Source of the DNA: Sinotaia quadrata
Lineage: Eukaryota; Mollusca; Gastropoda; Architaenioglossa; Viviparidae
Length of the DNA stretch: 64,000 bases
NCBI GenBank assembly: GCA_028829895.1
Contig: CM054180.1
Coordinates: 95,168,135-95,232,134 of the forward strand
Direction of reading: 5' to 3'
The notes below the pieces were generated by a model that was given only the letters and a program-made list of their open reading frames with translations, was not told the origin of the DNA and did not search any database. The position numbers and the translations under genes are program-made. Position 1 is the stretch's first letter. Every line of letters begins with the position of its first letter. Positions 1 to 12,287 of this stretch are shown here, one piece after another.

Positions 1-3000
1 GTAAATTTCTTAATATAAAGCTAGCAGCACATTTTTTATAAATTAAAAATAAATATGACAGTTCGAGAAATCAGAGTCAAAAATCTTTTTAAACAAATCT
101 CTATAAGGTTTTCCTCATAGCACAAAGAAGTAATATTCACTGATTTTGGGTGTTTTTTTAGCTGCTTCTGCAAGTGAAACATGCAACTGACTTTGCTGAT
201 CATAGAGTTTCATGTTTGGGTGTTTCTAGTTATTTTTGTTTTTGGTCAGAATTACACAGAATAATACCCACATTGTATTTTTGATGCAAATTAATGTAGA
301 CAGTATAATGTGTAGAAATTCTGTTTTAAGAATGTATATTTTTTCTTAATTTGATTTTTAAGTAAATATACAATTTTAATATGTATACTTAATTGTTTAA
401 TATATTTATAATTTGTGCTCATTTTCAATTGGTTGTGATGGAGGTGCAAGTTCAAGTGATATTACAGCGTATACATTTGTAAAATATATTTTTAAATATA
501 AAAATTTCATGATTTGATGTTAACATTTTCTTATAATGAATTCTAGAACTGTGTACATATGCTGCATAGATTCATATTTTTACACATACATTTTCCTCAT
601 TAAACATGAGACTATGACAATATAAAATGACTTTATCTTATTTGTTTATGATGAATGGATTCTCTTGTATATATAGTACAGTGGACCTGCTTTACGAATG
701 GCTCAGCACACTGCCAGTTCACTTTACAAGGAGCTGTCCTATTAAAATAAAATTCATTGTAATAAGAATGCACTTATTGAAGGACTTATGGATTGCCATC
801 ATAAACAATAAATTTGGGGGTTCATATCATGATATACTGCACAATGTGACAGGGTCTCTGGTATACTATAAAGGAAACAGGGTCCACTGTGTTTTATTAG
901 TGAGTTCAATGTGATTGTCATTGTTACATCATATATCATTATTCACATTTAACTTTTCATTGATCAATATATTTTGTTATGTCTTTCTTATCTCATTATA
1001 CTTGTTTTCTCATTTGAAAAGAAGTCAAATTTGTTTTATTATTCTTTTTAAAATGCACATGGCAAAAGTATATTTTTCAAGGACTCACATTCTGATATTT
1101 AAATCAAAGTTTTGTAATAGTTAATTTTTTAAAATGTACTTGTTTTCACCACAGGCTCATATCTTAACTGAACATTTCAGTATTATTAAGTAAAGAGAAG
1201 TTGAAAATTATTTGTGTTACTTTGATATTATAATTATTATTTTAAAAACTTAGTTGAAAGCGGACTACTTTAGGAGAGAAAATGAGGAAACAATTTCATG
1301 AACATCGACATTTTGCAAACCCTCGATGATGCGGACTATGCTGAAAATTTCTAAATTTCTTAAGACCTTGCACTTAAAATATCCTCTGAATTCCATTTCA
1401 AGTAAGATCCATTTGCCTATTGGAGTGTATACAAAAATATGTTAATCTTAAAACTTGCCAAACATTCCTACTGGATGGAAATTGCAATTTTATCAGAAAA
1501 ATCACGTCAACATGTCAAAGTGCCTTGTTAAACTAAACGAGTGTCTTTTTAGTGCTAAACATGGCATGGTATCAGAATCACATCAACAAGTCAAAGTGCC
1601 TTGTTACATTAAATGAGTGTCTTTTTAGTGCTAAGCATGGCATGGTATCAGAATCATGTCAACAAGTCAAAGTGCCTTGTTAAACTAAACGAGTGTCTTT
1701 TTAATGCTAAACATGGCATGGTATCAGAATCACATCAACATGTCAAAGTGCCTTGTTAAACTAAACTAGTGTCTTTTTAGTGCTAAACATGGCATGGTAT
1801 GAGAATCACATCAACATGTCAAAGTGCCTTGTTAAACTAAACGAGTGTCTTTTTAGTGCTAAACATGGCATGGTATCAGAATCACATCAACATTTCAAAG
1901 TGCCTTGTTAAACTAAACGAGTGTCTTTTTAGTGCTAAACATGGCGTGGTATCAGAATCATGTCAACATGCCAAAATGCTTTGTTATACTAAATGACTCT
2001 CTATTAAGTTCTAAACAAAAGTGTGCTCTTTTTTGATGCTGGAAATAATTCTGTCCATGTCGTAGACCAATGATGGCCTCAGATACTTGAGTAATTCTCC
2101 AAACCAGTCTAGAATTCATTAAAGTATTATAAATTCTGCTAATTAACTGCTCAAAAATAAATTTCTTTTCAATTCCATCCTAAAGAATGTTTACTTCAAA
2201 TTATTAATAACAGACTGACATTTATCACAATTTCATATCACCACAGTAAATATTTATTTATATCTAGAATTAGACATTAGAATACTAATCAACATATTCC
2301 TCTTATTTACCAAAGTAAATATTCAATGGCTTAATCCTGTCATCAAAAACAGAAAAAAATCTCTTAGTCAATGGAAGAGTTTATCACTGTAGGTTACAGT
2401 TGTAGAAATTGATTGCTATATTTCATAAGACCTATTTTGATTTATAGATTTGGGAATTTCCTTTTACTTGATTATTTTCTATAATAAGATTTATTTTTAT
2501 TCACCCAATCTTTTATCAGGCATGTTAAGGTATATACTTTTGCATTTAGATGGTCATTCATGCTTTAAAGGCAACAAAAACGTTAAAACAAATTGGTTTT
2601 AAAATGCAATTCTATAAAACTATTCAACCAATAAATACAATAATTTAATACTATTTGTTTACTGTGCAATATTTAAAAGTATAGCCCGTTTTAGAAATAG
2701 GATCAATGTAGACTGTATTCATAAATTTTTATAGGTTAATTGGAAAGACTTCTTCAAAGAGACCTATGAATCTTATTTAAAAATATAATGAATACATGTC
2801 ATGAGAGTGATGACTTAGCAAAGTTTAGAGAGAAACAGAAATATGAAAGACGTCACATGCCTACCTTTTAAGGTACAGACAAAGTATTCTAGAATATCAC
2901 TGCCATTTAACCAGTGACACTTCTTGCTTTGGGTTCATGCTATAGAGTAAACTTGGGGATCATGCTAAAGGGTTTGATAGACTGAAAATAAAACACAATG

Positions 3001-3878
3001 AATTTCTTTAATTTCAATCACTGTATTATCATCTTTCTTTTATAAAACAAAATACCATTTTAAATAACAACGAATTTACTTTAATTTCAATCATTGTGTT
3101 ATCAACTTTCTTTAAAAAAAAAAAACCATTTTAAGTGAAAAAAAAATCACATACTGAATAACACAGAATGAGAACACTTTTCTTAAATATATAATTATAT
3201 AATTCTAATTTTAACAATGCCTGTTACATGTTTCAGGTAAATTATAGTGAATATCCTTTGTCTGTGTGAATATAATATTAATATATACATATTGTTAGGA
3301 ATGACATTTAAATATAATTTGGTAATTGCATGAACATAAATCAATTCCCTCATGCTTTAGTTGAAAATTGTCAGGGATTAAGGCAGCTAGTAGTACAGTC
3401 AATGACACTCCTAGTCCTAATGACACAAATATATGATAAAACAAAAACATCCATTATTTAAGAACTTAAAACAGTATGAAAACCTTAAAAGACTATATCC
3501 TTTAAAAATGCATTGTTTTAGACATGTTCACAATCATAAATGCATTTTAAAGACTGTTTCTAATATAAATGCATTTAATTTTAACTAGACACCATTCAAA
3601 CTTTAAAAGATTTTCCATTTATAAATGCGACATAAAGATTTGAACAGTAATGTATAAATACAATTTATTCATTGCATGCAAACTTAATGATACAAAAACA
3701 GTCATAATCACTTAAAACATAATACCTATGTATGTATGGACTTATTTAGGTGGGTGACAGAAAAATTCCGATGTAAATTCACTCTAGCAACTCGTGCAGA
3801 CAGGTGTACAGTTCATCATGCACAGCATAGTTCATACCTTTAAAAAAATAATCAACTGCCTCTCATTTATACAGCAAG
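1..3878. other. AT-rich 3' flank of ENDOG, no gene recognised
   Basis: Apart from the 76-bp minisatellite there is no convincing coding sequence; the open frames at 627-1124 lack any recognisable domain. AATAAA on the minus strand at about 3,664-3,669 could be the ENDOG poly(A) signal. Confidence 0.6.
1497..2018. repeat. 76-bp minisatellite, about 7 copies
   Basis: GTGTCTTTTT recurs at 1541, 1617, 1693, 1769, 1845 and 1921, an exact 76-bp step. Units share AAGTGCCTTGTTAAACTAAA and differ by a few substitutions. Downstream of ENDOG; no coding signal. Confidence 0.95.
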
Positions 3879-6800
3879 CTATTTTGGTTTTGCCCCATTT
3901 ATAAGTTTAAATGATTTTTTGGGAATATTTTCAAACAAAAGGAAACCAGCAGCCCGTTCTATAGTTTCCAATGGCACCTGAAACACCTTAAGGGGAACAT
4001 TATCAGGCAGTGCTTCATTAGGCAGCACAAAAGATTTCATTTCATATTTTCCCATTTCATCTTCAACCACCAACACCTTGAAGAAATGAGTTGGTACTGC
4101 CACATGGTTTGAACCGATCACCTGGTATTTAACAAACAAGTTTCCATTGTCATCTTTCCTGGAATAAAATTGTATGATAAAATTTATACTTATAAAGTGT
4201 GAGTAGTATAATTAATTATAAATTATTACTGCTACTATATTGGTTAGAAACAAATTAGCATAAAAGAATCTAGACTAATTATTTTGTAATAATATTTTTC
4301 TTTTACAAAAATGTAATGGTGTTAACTAGTTGAGCTAAAATGAGTATATTATTATTATTACTTTATTTAATTATTGTAAATTACTAATAATTACATTAAT
4401 AATTATTATAAAAGAAAAAGGGTATAGGATACATTGAAAATAAACAGCAGTTACTTTTATAATCATAAGGAATGTCTTGAAGTGGTTATGTTGTTTCATT
4501 GCAATCAGAAATAAATGTACAAATTTCTAAGAATTATTACAGAGTATTGTTGCAATTACAAACTTGCAATACATGTCCAGTGATCAATGCAGACTTCTTC
4601 AGATGCTAAATTAATTATTATTTTAGTGCTATCACAATCAAACTTACAAAATTAGTCTACTGCATAAAACCTTTTCTCAGTTTTGGTTTTTGTGCATGAA
4701 ATGTTGACACAAATTGACAAAATAATTTGCTTTATATATTTTTAATTTTAATTATCTTACTCTTACATATTATATTTTTTTATAATTACATATTGCTGTA
4801 TGTGTTCAAAGTTGAAAATTTAAAATACTTTTGTGTACATCTACATTACTTACTAATCACCAACAACACAACAAAAATCATTTGCATTTTGCTGACCATT
4901 CTGATTACAATGCCTACAAAAGACGTGTCAAGTTTTATACAGTCATTGAGTCCTTAGGAAGAATTTTTTTGTAATGTGAGCCAGATAAATGTTACTGTGA
5001 ATTAGAGACTCAAATCCTGCCAAAGTGAACTTAGTTTACTTGAACATTTTTCAAATATTAAAACAATATTAATTCCATAAAAGAAATGATGCACCATTAA
5101 ACAAGTTAAAGGAATGCAATGCTGACATACTTTGGTAGATACAAAGGTCCCGTGCACACATATACGCTCTTGTTTTTGCGAGCAAGTGCCCTGGTGTACT
5201 TTTCTAATGAATTCCACCCTCCTCGGTTAAATCCTTCTCCAACCTGAAAAATATATATTCAGCATCACCCTATTATAATTTTTAATTAATAAATAATAGT
5301 TATAATAAAATTTGATTAGTATTATATAATAAGGCATATATTTTCACCCTTAGCATAGCATTTAAATTTAACAGAAATGGAGAAATAAGCTAATAACAAG
5401 CTAATAATCATGCACTTACAAATAAAATGTCAGGAACAATTTTAAAAATAATTTTAAAAGCATATATATTATAATAATATATAATATACTGTACTTTGCC
5501 TTTATGATGTGTATTCAGGTTTGTTTTATAAAATTATTACTAATACTAATAATAGTAAACTACTAGTTAAGCTTTTTTTATACATGAAAACTTCATTTTA
5601 TCAGGCTTAGGTTATTTAAAGCAATAATAAGATTTAGCACACATCTTGATATATTCTAGAGTTCTGTCCAGAAGCAAGAAAAAATATCTGAAAATGTGAT
5701 AAATGAGTACAACAGTGATCTCTAGGATGGCACAAAGTCTTCAACAAAGAAAATGTGAGAACAACTCAACAAGTGTAAACTGATATGTGAAAAATAATTC
5801 ATATAAAAGAAATAACAGTTATATGGTATAAAAACCCTAAAACTAAAACTGTACATATATATTTCTATATGGTGGCTGATCTAGAAACACACATTGCAAA
5901 TTAAAATTGACATTCCTATTAATGGACCACCCTTCCTATTAAGTATCACTATCAGTCTATTAAATCAAAGCTTTTCTGGAGAGAAATTATACACACACAC
6001 ACACACACACACTTAGTGGGTTTGTCTGTAAAAAGATTTGTGGTATTCTTAAAATGAGTTGGCTCTTGTATGACTTCCAGTTCCATGTCGCAGGTATGTC
6101 AGCCAGCCTCACTCTGAAAAGAGGTGTTCATGTGCCATATTGTACCATCACTACTTCTTACAAATTTCTCAGTTAGTAATTGTAATAATTCTATGATTTA
6201 TTAAAAATGTATTATTAGTTCATTACATAATATGAAACATTTCTCAGAGTGCTAATGCTAATGGGTACCAAATAAATGAATTTTAAAAAATGCTTGAATG
6301 ACCTATCTTTTACTTTAATATTTAAAAAATTCATATCTGCTTTAATTTTTATTTAATTCGTAAGTAATTTTAACTGCTATGTTTCTAAAAGACAAACTGC
6401 TATGTAATCAGCATTGGTTTATCACATGCGTGTCTGACTAATCTTTTTTTTTTTTATATATATATATCATGAAAGGCTACTTTAATTTGAAATAATCAAA
6501 AGAAGTAGATACTGACTTTGACAGAATTAAAGAAGATATTAATAGTTTGTTTTTAAATCATGTAGGCTATATGTAAAATCTAAATCATTATACGAGGATC
6601 ATTCATTCACTGACTTGCGGAGAAATATTGCTAAGAACAAATGTCTGATCCATGGCTTTCTGTGAGTGCCGATGATTGGCTGCTGCAGCAAGATGTCCCC
6701 TGTCATACCCGCTTCCTTTGTAGTCGGCATTCGTAGCTCGAAAGTACGGGTGAATAGATGTATCTTCCTTAAAATTAAACTTGTTTCTCTCTACCCCTTG

Positions 6801-7229
6801 TCCGTATGCACAGTGTTCTCTCTTGATGTGTTCAAACACCCAGTGTGCAGTTCTATTTCTACGGTCGTAAGATACCACATAATTCTCGTAAAACCTGACA
6901 TTATCCAGGCCTGGAAATCCAAAACTCATTATTTCTGCAACACGGTTGTTTGGTGATACAGTAGCAGACGAAGATGACGGCACTGGAAGATTCGCGTCTA
7001 CAGATGAAGCCGCCAGTATAGTGCCAGCAACTGGGAGGAATCGGTACCATGATGGATATTCGCGGTTGTGAGCGCTCTGCAAGTCTATTTTTGAATCTGA
7101 ATCCGATGGAGCTAGTGAAAAACTTTTCTTTAATTTTAATTTTAGATCAGATTTATTTTCAAGACCGAGCCAGTATCCTAAACCTCCTAAAGATGCTGAT
7201 ACAACCATTGCATACCGGAGAGATATCAT
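3879..7229 (-). CDS. ENDOG: Endonuclease G, mitochondrial (three coding exons, 335 aa)
   Basis: Sugar-nonspecific DNA/RNA endonuclease of the mitochondrial intermembrane space, linked in other animals to mtDNA turnover and apoptotic DNA cleavage. Exons on the minus strand: 7229-6615, 5243-5131 and 4158-3879; they sum to 1,008 nt with an intact frame and consensus GT/AG borders (donors GTCAGT and GTATGT). Residues 8-23 are hydrophobic (targeting or membrane segment), followed by a poorly conserved linker to about residue 95. The nuclease signature DRGH lies at 176-179 with the catalytic His at 179, then AAAANHR. Asn211, before GGWNSLE, is the expected metal ligand. The segments VYVCTGPLYLP and HVAVPTHFFKV match the family. 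DRGHLAAAANHR marks it as EndoG rather than EXOG, which usually has SRGH. It is longer than vertebrate EndoG (about 300 aa) because of the linker. The start is the first ATG of the frame. No in-frame damage is seen. Confidence 0.95.
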
Positions 7230-8233
7230 GTCGGTGTGTGTTGTAGGTTGGATAATTTCTTATAACCTTTTTGGTATGCTGTAAGTCTAATCAAATGTAG
7301 GATTTTTTTTTTCGAAACACTAAAAACTTATAAAACATGTACTATAACTATACTAAAATATTTATTACTACCCCCTACTAATACTACACGTGTAACCGTT
7401 TGCAAGGTTATTTACACTTACAGTTACTTCCCTTGAATTTAAAGGGGAAATTAGCCTTAAACCTTAGAAGCTCACTGGGTCACCCGTGACCCAAACTCAG
7501 TGATATCCCAAGCACTCACACACATGCACACTTTGCAGTAGCAGTAGTAGTAGTAGTAGTTACGTTTACTTCTCTCCTGCCTGAGCGTGCTTTTAGGTTT
7601 TCATCCGAAGATTTTCTCGCCTTTGGTGGCACTCAGACGGGGCTTAGCTCCCTACTTGACTTGGGGTGGGGAGGGGGGGGCGGAGGCCGTAAATATTAGC
7701 AGAACGTGTTCATGAGGACGTCCTTTGTCCTCTTTGCAGGGCCACTCCAGCGATGTCCGTGTGTTTTTACGGTACCGCTGGGGAAAAAATAAAAAAATAA
7801 AAATCAAAATCAGGTGTCCTTAGTTGACTAGACCGTATGTACTTCTTCAGAGTACAAGGGATTTCTCACCGAGTTTCAGACTAGCGATCCCCCCCCCCCC
7901 CGATGGAGTTGTACTCGGGTCGGAAAAAACAAACCAACCCAAACCTAAAATCTTTACCGTATCCATCGGTGGTGTGTACTTTCTTTGTTGTAGTTCTGCC
8001 ATCGGTAGCCGTACTGGGGAAGTCGTAGGTGCCGTGGTATCTCGTTGGTTGTATGTGTCTAAGAGCCACCATAGAAATTCGGTGGGTGGCTGCTGCCTTT
8101 CGTTGTTGTAGTGTTTGTTGTTGTCTTTGTCTGTTTAACATTTCTGTTTTCTGTTGTTCTCTGATCCACTTTGGATGGCTGTTTCTTTTTTTTCTTTTTT
8201 CCCGTCCTTGCGATATAGGTTGATTTTAATTCA
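7230..8233. other. ENDOG upstream region and start of transposon-rich DNA
   Basis: The first 200 bp are likely ENDOG promoter/5' UTR. A short (AGT)n tract is at 7,530-7,560. From about 7,560 composition changes to GC- and C/G-homopolymer-rich sequence, probably the rest of the minus-strand retroelement relic; broken frames (for example 8141-7881) show no recognised domain. Confidence 0.5.
7476..7493. repeat. Palindrome TGGGTCACCCGTGACCCA
   Basis: 18-bp near-perfect palindrome (8-bp arms, CC centre), 17 bp after a TTAA and about 250 bp upstream of the ENDOG start. A similar copy at 9,208-9,224 follows a TTAA by 18 bp and precedes the piggyBac relic. TTAA is the piggyBac target, so these could be subterminal element motifs (inference). 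Confidence 0.45.
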
Positions 8234-8940
8234 TTATCGCTGTCCGTGTTGGTACTGGCGTCTATTTTTGGCGTGTGTTCTATTTGTTGTTCTTTGTCTT
8301 CTATTTCCGTCGTTGTTTGGGTGTCTTTTGTGGTTGACCCATTGTTTTCTGTCTGTGTATTTGAAGTGGTGAGTGTCGTTTTTCGTGCGTTTTTTCTTTT
8401 TCTTGTGGACTGGCGTCTGCGTTTCTTCCGTTAGTGTTTCGTTCTTCTCGGTTAGTGTGGCTTGGTTTCTTGTATTCCGCATTGGTGCGATGTGTTCCGT
8501 TTGGGTGGGTATGTTCCTCTGTTGTGGGGTGTCAGTCTTTGTATGCGTTTCTTGTGTGTGTCTGATTGTTGTCTTTGCTGGCTTCTTTTTTTCTTGCACC
8601 TGTGTTGCCGTATATGGAATTATTTCGTATTTGGCTGCTTTGGTCTCCACCATGGCCATTTTGCGGTTTAGATAGTTGCCCTGTAGCAATTGGAGCGTGT
8701 TGTCGATGGTCATGTAGATTTCGGAGGGCCTGATTAAAATTTGGAAGTCATCTCTCCAGATGTTAGTTTCGATGTCTTTATGTCTTTGCATGTGGTGCAG
8801 CCCTCTTTGGTGCAGTTATAGAGGTGGTGGTTGGATACCGTTGTCATTTTGAACGTGAGAGTAACAACGTCTTCTCCGGTGAACCGTAGCGTGGCTGAAT
8901 GTCGTTGGTGAATGTTTGAATGCGATGCACAGCATTAAGT
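8234..8940 (-). pseudogene. Unrecognised Lys/Thr-rich reading frame, probable retroelement relic
   Basis: An open frame of 185 codons (8791-8234, minus) begins with IWRDDFQILIRPSEIYMTID and then becomes low-complexity, rich in Lys, Thr, Arg and Gln. In a neighbouring frame just upstream (about 8,940-8,770) is RFTGEDVVTLTFKMTTVSN followed by CTKEGCTTC, a possible metal-binding cluster. This suggests one protein split by a frameshift. A basic low-complexity tail with a Cys cluster would suit a retroelement nucleic-acid-binding ORF, but no family was recognised. Codon composition (C- and A-rich on this strand) differs from the AT-rich surroundings, which supports an inserted sequence. Confidence 0.35.
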
Positions 8941-9207
8941 TGTTTTTTTTTTTCTTTTAAAGCCCAGTGTTCCATTTGTGCCCACAAGGGAACCAACTAT
9001 GTCAAGATGAGATGAGATGAGGATTAAAGGTTTTTACCCTTTTGAAATTTGGTAGCCCCATGTGCTTTTGTACCATGAGCGCGTGAGCAACCTTCAAAAG
9101 GACACACACTCGCTCCAAGGTGAACTTATAAACGCTTATTTGTTATATTATTGTAAATATGATAATAAATTCATTTTAGTGGTTGTTAATACAGTGGTAA
9201 AATTGAT

Positions 9208-9224
9208 GAGTCACGGGTGACCCA
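9208..9224. repeat. Palindrome GAGTCACGGGTGACCCA upstream of the piggyBac relic
   Basis: Near-palindrome matching the reverse complement of the 7,476 motif with one arm mismatch. It follows TTAA at 9,186-9,189 and lies 230 bp before the first recognisable transposase sequence. It is a candidate 5' terminal region of that element; no matching right end was found. Confidence 0.4.
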
Positions 9225-9439
9225 CCGGCTTTACCGGTCATATGTTATGGTGCATATTTTATCAGAAGCAAACCTGAGCTGTTCGTTGTAAACTTTTTAT
9301 GTCAATCTTTTTTTTTAAAACTTTCAGAATAGTATTTATCCTTTTAAGTATGAATCTTGTTAATTTTGTGTGTGTATAATTAATTATTAATCATTCATTT
9401 ATGTCTTTTCTTCTGGTCCTGTTAGTATTACACAGAATC

Positions 9440-10730
9440 ATTGCACCAAATGTAAACAGCCAACCTAACAGACCCAATGCTAACAAGGAATAGGATCTGC
9501 AACAGGTGCTGAGCATACTGGATACTGTTGATCCAAATGAAAGCGATATATCAACCGCTTCAACAGATTAGGATGAAGACTACATTCCGAGTTTTGATGA
9601 AGTGGATACAGATCCAGATGACAGTCCATCCTCATCGTAAGAAAGGCGTGAGTCTGAGCCTGCACAAACCTCTACTTCAGCAGAAGCAAAACAGCTGGTA
9701 TATACATGGAGAAAAGGCACATTTCAATCACCAGACACAACGTTAGAGGCAAAATATTTGAACTTCCAGACAATTACACATTGCCATCACTGGTTCAATT
9801 TTTCAGTGACCTTCTCTCTGATGAGATGTTAGACCTATTGCTTGCAATGACCAATATATATACAGTGTGGAAAAAAAACTGGCGAATCAGTGAGTACCAA
9901 CAAGAAAAAATTAGAGCAAATATTGGAATGTTTTTTGCATGGGGTTAGTAAGGATAGTAAGGATGCAAGAAAGCAAAGATGTGATTAAGAAACCAATTCG
10001 TGTTACGAGCCAGTGGCCGGTGTTATAACTAAGAACCGTTTTCAGCTACTTATGTCCACTTTACACTTTGTCAACAACTACCTAGTCACTAAAGATGAAA
10101 GGAAAAATGACAAGTTAATGAATCTTTTCAGAGATAACTACCTGAAAATCTGAAGAACAGAACAGCACAGTCGAAATGATGATTCCTTTCAAGGGCAAGT
10201 TTAGCAAGGTCAAACAGTACATCAAAAGTAAACCTCACCCAAGGGGAATAAAAGTTTGGGCACGTACAAGTGCGACTGGCATGGTGTCTGAATTTGATGT
10301 CTATCGAGGCAATAAGGAAGGCCAGTCAAAGAACTCGCTTTGTGTAGGGGCTGATGTCTATCGAGGCAATAAGGAAGGCCAGTCAAAGAACTCGCTTTGT
10401 GTAGGGGCTGATGTCTTGAAGCTATGCGAAACACTACCGCAAAACGTTCCTCTCAATTACAAAATAACTTTTTCCTCAGTATGCATCTGCTTACTGCCAT
10501 GGACGAAAATGGTCTCCCCTACACAAGCACTGTAAGACCAAACTGAATTCCCAGAAACAATCTACAGTCTGAAAAAGAAATGAAAAATAAAGGCAGAGAA
10601 ACCATGGATCAAAGTTGTGGAAAAATCCTCAAACATAATAGCTGTTTATTGGTATGGTACTAGGGCTGTGACGACATTGTCAACATTCTGTGGCACCGAG
10701 CCAGCTAGCAATGTCCAGCATTAGAAATAT
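9440..10730 (+). pseudogene. Broken piggyBac-type (PGBD) transposase
   Basis: Fragments in several frames match the DDE_Tnp_1_7/PGBD family in the right order. An acidic N-terminus runs from about 9,500 and contains DEDYIPSFDEVDTDPDDS with stops around it. Then comes a segment with PSLVQFFSDLLSDEMLDLLL and AMTNIYTVWKK (9,770-9,870), a segment with KNRFQLLMSTLHFVNN (about 10,030-10,080), and MMIPFKGKFSKVKQYIKSKP (from 10,176), the core before the second catalytic region. The stretch LLTAMDENGLPYTSTVRPN follows at about 10,480-10,545, and TFCGTEPASNVQ ends the recognisable protein at about 10,720. At least two frameshifts and several stops interrupt it. A 57-bp in-frame tandem duplication (DVYRGNKEGQSKNSLCVGA twice) lies at 10,298-10,412. 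It ends where another dispersed repeat begins. Confidence 0.8.
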
Positions 10731-10734
10731 TTCG

Positions 10735-11090
10735 TTCATTTTGCTATTGATATGTTATACTTGTATTTTATGTAGAGATGTATGTATTATGTGAGTAGAC
10801 TATTATTTCTAAAAATGTTTGAACTAAGATGCTCTTATATAGTATGCTAACACTTGACATTGATTCTAGTAAACCTGTTCATAAATTAACATGCTGAATT
10901 TATTATGTTGTGTGTGTATGTCGGGCTAATAAGTATTGTTGCAGGAAACTGTAAGTTGAGACTTGAATGTAAGAGAGAATGGAGTTAAAGATGTATAAAC
11001 TGGAAACTTAGTGTTTATATTTTATATTATACAGGGAATAAGCAGTCTTTCTTTCCGTATATTATTTGAATCTCCTGGTTTTTACTGGTT
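10735..11090 (+). mobile_element. Dispersed repeat family, copy a
   Basis: Shares long colinear stretches with 17,530-18,270 (plus) and with 52,800-53,496 (minus), including GTCGGGCTAAT, AACTGTAAGTTGAGACTTGA and TTATTTGAATCTCCT. This copy is cut on its left by the piggyBac relic and runs directly into the transposon-like frame that starts at 11,091. It may therefore be the 5' untranslated part of that element. Confidence 0.65.
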
Positions 11091-12269
11091 ATGAACCACT
11101 ACGACCAAGGTAGACTCGGGGTGCCTCTTTTGCAGTGTGTATGCAAGACATGCACCGAGAATCTTTGTCATTGGACCAAGGGTAAGAAGAGTTGTCTGAA
11201 GTTTGGAATTCCTATGGTTTAGAGGGAACCGACAAACCATGTCACTGACTGCTACTTCTGTGCTATTGATGTGACTGGCATTAACAGAAAAAACTGCAGC
11301 AGCCTTAAGTATCCTGATCTTGAACCAGCACGTCGTCCAGTAGCTCATTGTGATGAAATTCCAGTACCTGTCCCTGGAGAACTTACCGACATTAGTGAAG
11401 AAGATGTCTCTAGTGTTGAAGAATATGAAGAAGAAGAATTAGTGGTTCTTGATGATGATGTTCCAAATCCTTTTTCGCAAAAGGAGCTAAATGATCTAGT
11501 TCGTGATCTCAGCTTGTCAAAGTCATCTGCTAAACTGTTGGCTTCCAGATTGAGGGAAAAAAACGTCCTTTCTGACAGTGTTCGCATCACTTTCTACCGC
11601 AACAGACATCAAGAGTACCTCAGTTTTATTCTCTACAGAGAAGACCTGATATACTGTACAGATATTGCGCAGCTTCTGCACAAGCTTGGAGTGCCACAGT
11701 ATAAATCTGAAGATTGGAGATTGTTCATTGACAGAAGCAAGCGATCACTGAAATGTGTTCTGTTACACAATGGTAACCAGTTTGCCTCTGTACCTCTAGC
11801 TCACTCGACTACACTGAAGGAGAAGTATGAAGCGGTGAAGTACGTGATGGAGAAAATTCGTTATGATCAGCATGGATGGTTACTTTGTGTTGACCTGTAG
11901 ATGGTAAACTTTTTGTTGGGACAACAGTCTGGATTCACCAAGTACCCGTGCTTTCTGTGCATGTGGGATAGTAGGGACAAAGCACAGCATTACACGAAGC
12001 AGGACTGGCCTGTATGGGAGGAATTGGTACCTTGCAATGCAAAGAACCTCATAAACGACCCTCTGGTGGACAGAGACAAGATACTTTTCCCACCGCTGCA
12101 CATTAAGCTTGGCTTAATCAAACATTTCACCAAAGCTCTGGACAAGGATGGTGGCTGTTTCGCTTACTTGTGCCATACATTTCCAGGGTTGACCATTGAG
12201 AAGTTGAAAGCTGGCATTATTGATGGTCCACAACTCCGTAAGATAATTAATCAGAGATCCAGAGTTTGA
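11091..12269 (+). pseudogene. Transposon-like reading frame with CxxC motifs, two TAG stops and a frameshift
   Basis: A single frame runs from ATG 11091 to TGA 12267-12269 and is broken only by TAG at 11220-11222 (just after FGIPMV) and TAG at 11898-11900 (between LLCVDL and MVNFLLGQQ). It contains paired-cysteine motifs: CVCKTC near the start, CYFC at about 11,250 and YPCFLC at about 11,945, then PPLHIKLGLIKHFTKALDK and FPGLTIEKLKAGIIDGPQLR. From memory, proteins with this motif order are common, multicopy and uncharacterised in aphids, cnidarians, arachnids and molluscs, which suggests a transposon origin; I know no assigned function. After residue 388 the frame slips: the +1 frame continues as DPEFENLINNAV and then runs into a 43-bp minisatellite, so the C-terminus is lost. 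The acidic stretch EEYEEEELVVLDDD is at about 11,415-11,460. Confidence 0.6.
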
Positions 12270-12287
12270 AAACTTAATCAACAATGC

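Noticed and set aside
6666..7246. Plus-strand open frames over ENDOG exon 1
   Set aside because: Antisense shadows of the conserved minus-strand nuclease exon.
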